Of a stretch of DNA of 22,756 bases, positions 15,301 through 22,737 are shown one piece after another. Numbering within the stretch: position 1 is the stretch's first letter; the number at the start of each line of letters is the position of its first letter. The DNA lies in the NCBI GenBank assembly GCA_002409745.1, contig DHOU01000036.1:1-22756 (forward strand). The letters run 5' to 3'. Origin of the DNA: Bacteroidales bacterium UBA5382. GTDB lineage: Bacteria; Bacteroidota; Bacteroidia; Bacteroidales; Dysgonomonadaceae. The notes beneath the pieces were generated by a model. That model did not search any database and had not been told where the DNA came from. It worked only from the letters and a program-made list of their open reading frames with translations. The translations under genes were made by a program, and so were the position numbers.

Positions 15301-15625
15301 TGATCGTGGAGGGTGGAACGTATGTCCCTGTCCCGTCGGTTGGAACGGGCAACCATGCATTGGATTTCCTTCCGATGTTATCGTATTCCTGTAAGGTGAC
15401 GATATCTTGTTTCTGCGGCGAGGCAGTCTTTTGTACCGTCAGTACGGGGCGTCCCAAGCCGTCGTAATAATCGATTTTATCGATATACACACTGCCTGAT
15501 TCATTCTGCATGGTGCGGGTGAGAATGTAATTCCGGTCGGCGCTTTGCGGATAAATCTCCACCATGGCGCAGAGCAGTAGGAGTATCGACGCCGTTATGC
15601 TGTGTTTATATAAATTATTGTTCAT
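12308..15625 (-). CDS. Full-length exported RHS (DUF6443) polymorphic toxin with DUF4258-like C-terminal tip
   Basis: A 1105-residue protein and the only complete RHS gene here. It has a signal peptide (residues 1-28, hydrophobic ASILLLLCAMVEIYP), then a DUF6443-type region (YILTRTMQNESGSVYIDKI, YYDGLGRPVLTVQK, QEYDNIGRKSNAWLPVP). YD/RHS repeats follow to about 800, then the RHS-associated core ending HIDPDG at 896. R856, D869 and D893 (RHYDATLGRWFAVDP ... HIDPDG) sit as in the aspartyl autoprotease of TcC proteins, so the tip may be cut free inside the RHS shell. The tip (897-1105) contains a small-residue segment (GKILSTVGGLVSKGISVLRA) and ends with THALERMQ (H1034), RGIPPSVVENAIKFGK and VRVITNPQGTRVISVIK. 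This is a DUF4258-like pattern, a probable small RNase-fold toxin. The ATG overlaps the TGA of the upstream 133-residue gene (ATGA). Confidence 0.85.
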   Translation of the reverse strand: MNNNLYKHSITASILLLLCAMVEIYPQSADRNYILTRTMQNESGSVYIDKIDYYDGLGRPVLTVQKTASPQKQDIVTLQEYDNIGRKSNAWLPVPTDGTGTYVPPSTITSAAASFYTDNAAYNKPIYEPSPLSRIKQQFSPGEAWHTTGKAMKTAYLSNTETGELSCELYLTDFSSMLVGLSKYPAGRLFVTQTTDEDGHVTYTFTDNQEQTLLVREMNGSVAHDTYYVYDDLGQLRYVLPPLCTEIDEATLNLYAYKYEYDGRGNCNQKKLPGCDPVIMKYDQADRLIFSQDGNQRAKNEWTFYLYDLFGRQTVTGTCVNPAISEFEAIVVYTDYNGGATLGGYTITPSLPSDIKLMTVNYYDDYTFTNTLTAAEQAKMPYTAVSGYDAQYTGGAKGLLTGTRAYRLDDPAKYTVSAMYYDHRGRVVQTHTSNHLGGFEDEYFAYTFTGKVKQQQHVHSASGKTTQTEIYTYTYDHAERLLSVAHKLNDAAEVTLAQYTYDEIGRLKTKKLHGSEETIHYDYNVRSWITQISGSKFNQTLAYNVAVNGISPTNALYNGNISAMKWKAGDETTERGYQFAYDRLNRMASAYYGEGSALTASSNRYNELPTYDKMGNITTLQRQGKQDSGYGLIDDLAYTYTGNQLTKVTDAVSGPLYNGAFHFMDGANVATEYVYDKNGNLTKDYNKKIVEIRYNALNLPDALQFTNGNTTKYTYDAAGAKLSVTYQTAVAGITIPMTNVMTPLASANILATTTTDYCGNVVYENGKVSRILTEEGYITLSGANPTTPTYHYYLKDHQGNNRVVLSQNGTVEQVNHYYPFGGLFGESTGGATQPYKYNGKELDRMHGLDLFDYGARHYDATLGRWFAVDPMAEEYYHISSYVYTANNPVRHIDPDGRFLDDIIIREKEKLITIIRQDEKVDRIFDKDNPEGLEIKKGSFDVKAYESQGYKVETLKPAGMAMTDFVASTVVGGKILSTVGGLVSKGISVLRAGQAAKGAEAATEVGTNAVKAVTSTWPTANAGRTVINGIEYTTHALERMQPVGTLMKGTTSFSRGIPPSVVENAIKFGKITPGNTANEIVRTFENVRVITNPQGTRVISVIKIGH
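13164..13450. repeat. 287-nt block identical to 4126-4412
   Basis: The full-gene copy of the perfect block shared with tip4. It encodes GITIPMTNVMTPLASANILA through NHYYPFGG of the core, just before the core/tip boundary. This makes it a ready crossover point for tip exchange. Confidence 0.85.
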
Positions 15626-16023
15626 CGTTGTTGGGGTATTTCTTTTTTAGGAACTATTCCGAGCGAATCCGATGCCTGCCGGGCCTTGTCTGCCTGATAC
15701 CTTTTCCACTGGTTGTCTGGCAATATCTCATTCAGCTTATTATCGCGTTTTTGTACAATTTTCTGATAAGCCGCGTCTTTTTCCGGCTTGCCGGCGGGAC
15801 TGTTGCGCAAACTGTCGATTGCTTTATAATAATCGATAAATGTGCGTTCCAATTGCTCTTGTTTTACGGGAGCAAGGTTGTATTTTTTAGTCATATTATA
15901 AGCGATTTCTTTTGAATGGCTCACCATATACCGGTCGAGAAAATTTCTGTTCTGGCTGTATGTTGTCATATTCATTAGCAGGAAACAGATAATTGCGGTC
16001 AATCTTAATACATATTTTTTCAT
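15622..16023 (-). CDS. Small exported helical protein upstream of RHS (Spy/LTXXQ-like)
   Basis: A 133-residue protein with a signal peptide (MKKYVLRLTAIICFLLMNMT, then TYSQ). The mature part is strongly helical and charged: DRYMVSHSKEIAYNMTKKYN, LERTFIDYYKAIDSL, AAYQKIVQKRDNKLNEILPD, QWKRYQADKARQ. The pattern of a long helix ending in 'KLNEILPDNQWKRYQ' resembles periplasmic Spy/LTXXQ-type helical proteins (chaperones or stress sensors), which is a loose comparison. It overlaps the RHS gene by ATGA, so the two are made together. I infer a role in folding or holding the RHS protein in the periplasm, without direct proof. Confidence 0.65.
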   Translation of the reverse strand: MKKYVLRLTAIICFLLMNMTTYSQNRNFLDRYMVSHSKEIAYNMTKKYNLAPVKQEQLERTFIDYYKAIDSLRNSPAGKPEKDAAYQKIVQKRDNKLNEILPDNQWKRYQADKARQASDSLGIVPKKEIPQQR

Positions 16024-16061
16024 ATCGTTGTTTTTTTATTGATTGTATAATTGATAATTGC

Positions 16062-17309
16062 TTATGGAAGATATTCAATTAAGGTGATTGTTTCACCATA
16101 TACCGGAGCCATTTCAATTCTATAATTTGTATTCGAGTTGAAAGTGATGGTTGCATTCATTGAGTTGAAAATCAATATTGTTTCGTAATTAGGCATTTTT
16201 ACACATCCATATAATGGGAGATTTCCATTCATATAGTGTGTTCCGGGATAAGGATGCATGGAAACTTCATACGTTCCTGGAAGAATATACAGTTCGCTTG
16301 CTGGGAAAAAAGGAGATGTAAAATTGGATAAATCGTTAAAAGTCATATCTACGGAATAAGCGATAGAGCCGTTCTGAAAGAAATCGACTGTACAACTGTT
16401 GTAGAAATAAGAAAGATACCATGAATCATAAAGACCTTCCAATTCAATTTTAATATGATGGCTATTACAATCACCAGGAAAGCTGGTTGCCCCTTCTCCC
16501 ACTCCCGCATCATAAAATTCACGCGCAATTGTATTCGCATATGCCGTTGTACTACTACTGTAGTTGCCTCCCGGAAGAATAACGTTGTATGATTGTTTGG
16601 AACCCGAAGGGCATTCTTCCGTCACGCTGAACAGCTGTGGAATATTCACGCTCCAAGGATCATGCACTGGAGTTGAGGGCAGCACATGGTAGGAATAGGT
16701 ATGCAGTATTTGCCCGGCATTGTCTTTAATTGAAACCAATCGCCCATACAAATCGTATTCGTAATAAGTGATCGTTCCGTTGGCATCGATCCGGCTGGTC
16801 ATCCCTGTCAACCATTTGTAGGTGTATCCCGTGATTTGGCTATTGCCCGTAAAACGACCCTTTAATTCCAAAAGGACGTTTCGCAGCGATGTTTCGTTTT
16901 GAGGAATATTGATGTTTGCTCCCGATTTGAATCTCTCCGGAATAGTTACATAGCGTATTCCTTTTAACTCAGCAATGGGATACAAGCTCCAATATCCCCA
17001 TAAGTAGGAAATAGGCACACGGTCTTTACCGGTGAGTTGCACAACATTTCCGTACTGGTCGTATTCATCGAAAGAGGTTTCCACTCTAAAAGGATTATTT
17101 GTATAGGCTATTTCTATGGAAGCAGGAACAATGAAATCATTACTTCTTTCCGCTATTTTCTTATAGTTGTTCCGGGTGGTCTTTGTCTTGCTTCCGCCCA
17201 CATATACTTGTTCTTCTATAATTTGGCTGATCATATTTTTATTCCTCATATCGGTGTAAATGCCGTCGAAATTATAAGAATACTTGAGGTAAGTGTCGGT
17301 TGTGTTGCC
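16062..17309 (-). pseudogene. C-terminal half of the split SpvB/TcB-like protein (YD repeat, DUF5977-like)
   Basis: This stretch continues the reading frame of 17310-19919 without a shift after its TGA. The codons from 17309 read GNTTDTYLKYSYNFDGIYTD, and an ATG at 17249 opens a 395-residue frame (MRNKNMISQIIEEQVYVGGS). It holds YD-type sequence (DEYDQYGNVVQLTGKD; ANGTITYYEYDLYGRLVSIKD, about 156-175) and then CPSGSKQSYNVILPGGNYSS (about 213-232) up to a second Cys at 261, close to the DUF5977 pattern. The end is rich in beta strands. As a separate product from the ATG at 17249 it would lack a signal peptide. It could be made only by readthrough or internal start, so the 1285-codon gene is probably inactive in this genome. 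Confidence 0.7.
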
Positions 17310-19919
17310 TCAACTCATAATTGTCCGGGTGGAATTCAATTGTGAATAGGAATCATAGTCAAAGGCTGTTTCCGTGACGGTTACATTTTCCAAACTGTCG
17401 TACCGTTCTTCTTTCCGGCTTTTCATCAATAACTTCTCAACCGGAATAGTATAAGTCCCGGAAATAAAATCCGATCCGCTATTGGGAAAACCTATAGATT
17501 CAATTACAGGAGAAGGGTAATTATCGTCATATAATCCGCTTCCTGTTATATTGCCATTTCCGCCTTCCACTTGGTAGATGATATTGAAAGCTGCATAAGC
17601 GACTTGTATCTTAGGTTGCTTTTCAAACTTCTCGTATTCATACGATGAGTGATAGGTTAACCGGTATTTGCCTTCCGGGGTGAAACTGTATTGGCTGACG
17701 CTTTTTTGTGCGCCATTATATACGCCTGTTTTAATGTAAGGGATAATTGTACTGGAAATATGGCTCCGGTAGTTCCAATAATTCCAATAATCGACGTAGA
17801 AATCTTTCGGTGAAAAATAGGAATATACGGTTTTACCCGAATGCACCCCTGAATCCATATTATATTCTGTTACATCCGTATAGTACACAAAAATCCCGTT
17901 ACCGTAAGAATAGTCCAAGGATGATGCAGGATAAAGCATTTTTTTCTGTTCAATGGAAAGAACGGCAAGAGAGGATCTGTTTGTACAATTATCGGAGTAA
18001 TTATCGCAGGTCCATTTTACATGGGCTACAAATTGCGAAGTAGTGGCAGCCGACAAATTATAAAGATCGTTCGAAGTATCTATTCTTGGAGCATATGTTA
18101 ACTCGCCCGTCCCGTTTTCATATTTACCGTACTTGTAATATTTTTGCGTGGTAGGCAGGGTCGCATCCGGTTCATAGAAGTTGATGCTGCGTATGCGTAG
18201 GCCTCCGCAATATTGTGGAAAAACACACGTATAATCAGGAGCATATATCGAGTAACGATCGACTAATAGATTGACCGAACATTGATTGCCCTCGAAGTCG
18301 AAATCAGTGAATCCCCCTGTAGGATAAACAATCCGTTTTATTACTCCGTTTCTCATACAGTCTTCCTTACTGATGAGTGCCCATTCAGAGCCGGATGTCT
18401 TCAAGGGGATGTTTTCCACTTTATCACTATTTAATTTGCCATCAAAATAATAGGTTTCCGGTGATGTCATAGAAGGTACCGTAGAGGTTTGATCCTGATT
18501 CCAAATTTCCCTTGTGAGCGTGTTGGGATAATTCCAAGCATCATGTCCTACCAAGTGGTTTCCGTAACAGAATTTATTGTGATACACGAATTTATAAGTT
18601 TCTACCGGTATAAAAGATGCCCCCATCGACAATGAATCCAAGTAAAGTGTTCCCACAAAATTATTTCCGTTATATTTTTTGGCTTCTGTCATATTATTAT
18701 AGGTTGTTTGGTAACTCTGATAAAATTGGATAGTCTTTACACTTTGCCTGGCGGCATCTGTTACTTCTATCTGCGATAACCTGTCTGCACCATGGAAAAT
18801 TACTTTGCCTCCCCTGAAGGTGATTTCTTTCAGAGTGATCCCTCTCACATATAATGCGGTGAAAGGAGTAACAGGATAATCGACCATATAATCATATTCT
18901 TTATCTACAAAAGAAGCCGTAGCCTCATCGTAATAAGGAACATGTAATTTAGGAATCGTTCTGGTTGCTAAATATTCAATGTATTTTGGGTTGGAAACGC
19001 AGGAAAAGGGGATGCCATAGTTATTAAATTGAATCATTGTATTAAGGGGCGTTTCATCGGAACGATAATAATCTTTATCGATGTATTTGTAAGCACTGTA
19101 GTATTCGATAAAATCCCTTTTAATGAGATTTTTTTCTATAGACCTGTTTTCATAGGTAAAGAAAAATTCTTCCCGCCCCAGGCTGTTAACGATCCTTACA
19201 CATTTCCATGAAGTCAAATGCCCTCCTCCTTCGCCTTCGGGTTGGTCGGTAGTAAATTCTTTGCCCGTTCCGTTATCAATGTCTCCTGCTCCGAAATAGT
19301 ATTTCGTCCCGTCGGTATCGGTGATGATAAAATTCGAATTCTGAAATTCAATCCGGATATTGTCATAGGGCACTGCTACAAAAGAGTAATCCTTTCCTGT
19401 TGCATTTTTTAAAATAAAAAACAACCCCGATTTGTTCAATAACTTGTAGTAAAACTTATCCGGCATCACGTCAATATCACCATGGGCAATCTCATAGGTA
19501 TTCTGGCTTGGGAACAGGGAATTTTTCGGATCAAAAAGAGGATACTCCGCCGAGGTCATTTTAGTATTATTCATATATCCGTTATGGGCAAAATCGTCTA
19601 TCCCGTTGATTTCCCTTGTTATTTGCAAATCGCAACTCAAGTTCCAGCCCAATCCCACCCGGGTGGCTCTTTCGTTGACTTTAAAGCCTCCGGCGTGATA
19701 TTGAAGGGTGATGGGCAGAGTTAATTTGCCTACTTTTATTTCGTAAAGTGGAATACTGATATCCGGTATGCCCGTATAGAAATTCACCGGATAATTGATC
19801 ATTTTGGTTAAAGCCGCTGCTTCCGGCGATACCGGAATGATGCTTTTCTCCTGTCCGTAGCAATAGGTTGTTACGGAAAAACAGGTTAATAAAATTGTAA
19901 TAAAAGATATTTTTTTCAT
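17310..19919 (-). CDS. SpvB/TcB-like RHS partner, N-terminal half (ended by an in-frame TGA)
   Basis: An 869-residue frame with a signal peptide (residues 1-23, ending TTYCYGQ). Residues 44-95 (YPVNFYTGIPDISIPLYEIK, LTLPITLQYHAGG, GLGWNLS) match the opening of SpvB/TcaB-like proteins, which form half of the Tc-toxin cocoon. The Bacteroidetes versions often sit upstream of DUF6443 RHS genes. The rest is beta-rich with many YD-like and Tyr-rich strands, and ends FDYDSYSQLNSTRTIMS then TGA at 17310-17312. The frame continues downstream, so the natural protein was about 1285 residues. I infer that it co-assembles with the RHS protein as the TcB-like half of a shell. The TGA may be a recent nonsense mutation, a strain-specific inactivation or a sequencing error. 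Confidence 0.75.
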   Translation of the reverse strand: MKKISFITILLTCFSVTTYCYGQEKSIIPVSPEAAALTKMINYPVNFYTGIPDISIPLYEIKVGKLTLPITLQYHAGGFKVNERATRVGLGWNLSCDLQITREINGIDDFAHNGYMNNTKMTSAEYPLFDPKNSLFPSQNTYEIAHGDIDVMPDKFYYKLLNKSGLFFILKNATGKDYSFVAVPYDNIRIEFQNSNFIITDTDGTKYYFGAGDIDNGTGKEFTTDQPEGEGGGHLTSWKCVRIVNSLGREEFFFTYENRSIEKNLIKRDFIEYYSAYKYIDKDYYRSDETPLNTMIQFNNYGIPFSCVSNPKYIEYLATRTIPKLHVPYYDEATASFVDKEYDYMVDYPVTPFTALYVRGITLKEITFRGGKVIFHGADRLSQIEVTDAARQSVKTIQFYQSYQTTYNNMTEAKKYNGNNFVGTLYLDSLSMGASFIPVETYKFVYHNKFCYGNHLVGHDAWNYPNTLTREIWNQDQTSTVPSMTSPETYYFDGKLNSDKVENIPLKTSGSEWALISKEDCMRNGVIKRIVYPTGGFTDFDFEGNQCSVNLLVDRYSIYAPDYTCVFPQYCGGLRIRSINFYEPDATLPTTQKYYKYGKYENGTGELTYAPRIDTSNDLYNLSAATTSQFVAHVKWTCDNYSDNCTNRSSLAVLSIEQKKMLYPASSLDYSYGNGIFVYYTDVTEYNMDSGVHSGKTVYSYFSPKDFYVDYWNYWNYRSHISSTIIPYIKTGVYNGAQKSVSQYSFTPEGKYRLTYHSSYEYEKFEKQPKIQVAYAAFNIIYQVEGGNGNITGSGLYDDNYPSPVIESIGFPNSGSDFISGTYTIPVEKLLMKSRKEERYDSLENVTVTETAFDYDSYSQLNSTRTIMS

Positions 19920-20012
19920 TTGTATTATTTTTTGTAGTCGGTTGTCAATCTTTATGGCTCTACTATATAGTCCCGGCTTTTAGTTCATAATTTATCGTTC
20001 ATCTTTCATCGT

Positions 20013-21209
20013 TTATTTTTTTAAAATCTTCTCACTATACTTTTTTTCATTCACCTGCAACTGCAAGATATACTCTCCCCGAAGACAATGCCCCATATCG
20101 ATCCTTTCGCTGTGGGTTCCGGCCGGCAGCAGCCGGGCCCGTTTCTGATATACCAATGCTCCCGTAATACTGTACAATCCGTACGAAACATTGGCCTCTT
20201 CGGAGATATAAATTTCAAGCGCCAGTTGCGATTCCACCGGGTTGGGGAAGAAGTTATAGGTAACCGTTATCCCGTTTTCCAACCTATTGCTTTTCGTATC
20301 GTTGTCGCCATTGCGCGCCTTTTCTTCTGCAGCTTTATCCACCAGCAGCAGGGAGTCCCGCACTTGCCGGTTCTTCTCGTCGCGTTGCAGGTAGGTGTGT
20401 TCTTCGGGCGGAAAATAAAAGGCGGTGGCGAAGTAGTCCGTCTTACCGTCGTCTCGGGCGTTACCCGTCCGCACCGTCTCGAACACCGGATAACGGTATC
20501 CCGCGGCATACCAGCGATAGGTATCCACCCGCGTCACGGCGCTGTCGCGCTCCAACCGGTAACGGATGCTCTCCTGTTGCGCTATGCGGGCAGTTTGCAG
20601 GCTGTCCACCTCCGTTCTTGCTATGCGCAGGCTATCCGTGACAGGCAGGATGTTTTCCGAAACCAGCTTCTCGGTCTTTACCCGCAGCACATGCCGCAGA
20701 GTGTCGCCGCCGGGCAAAATAAGCATGCCGTAAGCATCGGCCGCGGTTTGGTAGGAGCCGTACGCCTCAATGTCGAGCTTGTCGCAATAAATCCCCCGGC
20801 CCTGATAATAACCTTCCGCCTTGTCGCTGTATTGCATCGGGAAGCGGAGCAAGAGTTCGGGCGTTTCATACGATATCCGGGTGGTGGGGTTCTCATAGCC
20901 GCAAAGCAACAGCGAGTCGTTTTGCAGCGCGTAATAGTAACGTGTCTGGTGTTCGGTGCCGGCAAGGAGCGAGTCTGTGTCTCCGGTTTGCGAGTAAAGA
21001 ACGGTATAACGATTGTTCACCGGTTTGAGTTTTCCGAAGTCCCACAACACGCTTTCGCCTGCGCGGCCGGGGTCTTTGTATTCGACCTGCCGTTTGACGA
21101 TGGTGTCGTTGGCGCGGAACATGTTCAAGGCTGCGTCTACTTTCTCTTGAGCGAATAGGGAAGAGAAGAACGGCGCGGCAAGAAATAAGATAATGCCTGT
21201 CCGTTTCAT
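20013..21209 (-). CDS. T9SS-sorted secreted protein of unknown function
   Basis: A 398-residue protein with a signal peptide (MKRTGIILFLAAPFFSSLFA, then QEK). Residues 319-398 are a type A T9SS C-terminal sorting domain: FFPNPVESQLALEIYI, YGLYSITGALVYQKRA, AGTHSERIDM, LRGEYILQLQVNEKKYSEKI. Such proteins cross the outer membrane through the type IX system and are attached to the surface or released. The middle has Arg/Asp-rich helical stretches (SLRIARTEVDSLQTARIAQQ) and no catalytic motif I can name. It is first in the minus-strand series, 93 nt before the SpvB-like gene, and may be part of the same transcript. A role in presenting or delivering the RHS shell is only a guess. Confidence 0.75.
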   Translation of the reverse strand: MKRTGIILFLAAPFFSSLFAQEKVDAALNMFRANDTIVKRQVEYKDPGRAGESVLWDFGKLKPVNNRYTVLYSQTGDTDSLLAGTEHQTRYYYALQNDSLLLCGYENPTTRISYETPELLLRFPMQYSDKAEGYYQGRGIYCDKLDIEAYGSYQTAADAYGMLILPGGDTLRHVLRVKTEKLVSENILPVTDSLRIARTEVDSLQTARIAQQESIRYRLERDSAVTRVDTYRWYAAGYRYPVFETVRTGNARDDGKTDYFATAFYFPPEEHTYLQRDEKNRQVRDSLLLVDKAAEEKARNGDNDTKSNRLENGITVTYNFFPNPVESQLALEIYISEEANVSYGLYSITGALVYQKRARLLPAGTHSERIDMGHCLRGEYILQLQVNEKKYSEKILKK

Positions 21210-22017
21210 GAGCTTATTTGTTTTATAATGATTTGATGGTTATCCTGCTATTCCGATACCTGTTTTCGAAAAAATAGAATGGAGGATGTGTTTTAATTCT
21301 TTTATGAATGAATGTAATTAAATGGATGAAATAATGTCAGGATCCACTAACGGAGCCTGCGTGTGCCTAATCATTTCCGGCCGTTGCCGGATATCGGGAC
21401 AATCATACTGTCCCACAGCGAGATCTTCCGGATGAAGTACGGGAAGATATCATTCTCTAGACTGCCGGTGTGTTGTTTTCTCTGTTTCTTGTTCCGCCGT
21501 TTGTTTCTTTCGCGGAATTCTCGTTTATTAGGATTATAAATACTTTTACCGATACGGGCTACATTCCGAAGAAAGGCCTTTCCCTTATTTTATCCGTTTT
21601 TACAGGATAAAAAGTATACACAAATCCCTATTGGGCGTTTTCACTTGTTATGACGCCCTAAAGTTATAATGAATTTTTGTAAATAAAAAATAATTACCTT
21701 GTAAAAATGAAGGAAAGATTTCTTCTTGAAATTCTTTTTTGATACAACATGCTCTTATTTAGAATTTTATATTTTGCGGGCCGAGTTACACTTTTTTATT
21801 TTTTTCATTCCTCTTTTTTCCACACTCCGCCTGTAGAGCGATTCCACAGTTTCCACATTCTTTCCACACATCCCAAGAATCCGTGTTAGGTCATCGTTAT
21901 GCCTTTATTTATCTGGCAAACGGTATGTTATGCTTTTTATAACGAATGAAATGCTTTTTTGTACGATATTTGGTTCTATAACGGTGTAAGCAGAACTTAA
22001 TTTAAAAATTTACAGTT
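21210..22017. other. Non-coding region between divergent genes
   Basis: About 800 nt between the minus-strand T9SS gene and the plus-strand PepSY-like gene, with no convincing coding frame. It should hold both promoters, but I find no exact TAnnTTTG at a good distance from either start; GATATTTG near 21968 is one base off on the plus strand. Two inverted repeats are present: TTTTATCC/GGATAAAA (21588-21595 and 21605-21612) and GGGCGT/ACGCCC (21633-21638 and 21653-21658). A TTCCACA cluster is listed separately. The left half is more GC-rich and may include a decayed gene, but I cannot identify it. Confidence 0.5.
21816..21868 (+). repeat. Cluster of four TTCCACA direct repeats
   Basis: TTCCACA occurs at 21818, 21842, 21851 and 21862, all on the plus strand within about 50 nt. 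The first lies in TTTTCCACA, which fits the loose DnaA-box pattern TTWTNCACA; the others deviate by one or more bases. They are 150-200 nt upstream of the PepSY-like gene and could be binding sites for a regulator. Confidence 0.45.
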
Positions 22018-22671
22018 ATGAAAAAAGTTATTTTATCTATCGCATTATTTGCAGCAGGACTGTTTGTAACCAGTACGACTATTCAAGCTGCCGAAAGAAT
22101 GAACAGCAACATCGTAGCGATGTCGGTACAGCAAGACGACGGTTTCGTCGATGTTAAATTGGAAGAGCTTCCCGAACCGGTGCAAGCGGCTATCAACGCA
22201 CTTGCCGAAAAATATGAAGTCAAAGGGCTTAAATTCGATGCTCAAAGGCAGATTACAAAAGTGGAAGCTACGAATAAAACCGATCAGGCATACGAAGTGC
22301 TTTACTTCGATGCGGAAGGAAAGCAAGTAACGTTGGAGGAAGCTCCTGAACAAGAGGTGCAAGAAGAGGTGCAGCAACCTTCGGCTGAAACAGTTTACGT
22401 ACGTCAGGACGACGGTTTTGCCGACATCACGTTTGAATCGTTGAACGAAAAGGTACAGGCTGCCGTACGCGCCGTGGCCGAAACGCACGAACTGAATGTA
22501 TTGCAGTACAACGCCGAAAAGAAACTAACGAAGTTGGTCGCGACAAACAAGGAAGATCAATCGTCGAAAACGTTCTACTTCAACAATGAAGGTGAAGAAA
22601 CCACACTCGACAGTACACCTGCCGAAACGCAAACTCAAGAAGAAGTAGGGGATACTACCAGGTTGTTCTAA
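22018..22671 (+). CDS. Exported protein with two tandem PepSY-like domains
   Basis: A 217-residue protein with a signal peptide (MKKVILSIALFAAGLFVTST, cleavage near TIQAA). Two similar units follow: residues 38-110 and 128-199. Each opens with QDDGF(V/A)D, continues with a helix (PEPVQAAINALAEKYEVKGL; NEKVQAAVRAVAETHELNVL) and closes with strands ATNKxDQ...YF(D/N)xEG. This is the layout of the PepSY-like/DUF2874 fold (BLIP-like) found in many exported Bacteroidetes proteins. The units are joined and ended by Glu/Gln/Pro-rich linkers (APEQEVQEEVQQPSAE; PAETQTQEEV). Their role is unknown; inhibition or sensing in the periplasm has been proposed for the fold. It stands alone, faces away from the toxin locus, and has its own terminator. 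Confidence 0.8.
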   Translation: MKKVILSIALFAAGLFVTSTTIQAAERMNSNIVAMSVQQDDGFVDVKLEELPEPVQAAINALAEKYEVKGLKFDAQRQITKVEATNKTDQAYEVLYFDAEGKQVTLEEAPEQEVQEEVQQPSAETVYVRQDDGFADITFESLNEKVQAAVRAVAETHELNVLQYNAEKKLTKLVATNKEDQSSKTFYFNNEGEETTLDSTPAETQTQEEVGDTTRLF

Positions 22672-22703
22672 CCATTGACAGAGACTTGCACGATTCCCAT
22701 GAG

Positions 22704-22737
22704 AGGCTGCCTGATGATTCAGGTAGCCTTTCTTTTG
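22704..22737 (+). terminator. Rho-independent terminator of the PepSY-like gene
   Basis: An 11-bp stem AGGCTGCCTGA/TCAGGTAGCCT with a single G-T pair and a four-base TGAT loop is followed by TTCTTTT. It begins 33 nt after the stop codon of the PepSY-like gene. Confidence 0.85.

Noticed and set aside
891..15625. The repeated cores as a transposon or integron cassette array.
   Set aside because: There is no transposase, integrase, terminal inverted repeats or attC-like hairpins; the repeated unit is protein-coding RHS core, which explains the similarity.
6197..17312. Reassignment of TGA to an amino acid (for example Gly), because two in-frame TGA codons interrupt otherwise continuous proteins.
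   Set aside because: TGA is a normal stop elsewhere in the window (15622-15624 ending the 133-residue gene; 4895-4897 ending an immunity gene), and no selenocysteine-type hairpin was evident. Nonsense mutations explain both sites.
20088..21158. A 356-residue plus-strand open frame opposite the T9SS protein gene.
   Set aside because: The minus-strand frame has a signal peptide and a clear T9SS sorting domain; the plus frame has neither and shows Arg/Val/Gly-rich antisense composition typical of a shadow.
21816..21868. A chromosomal replication origin based on DnaA-like boxes.
   Set aside because: Only one of the four repeats fits the box pattern, and no dnaA, dnaN or other origin-linked gene is nearby.
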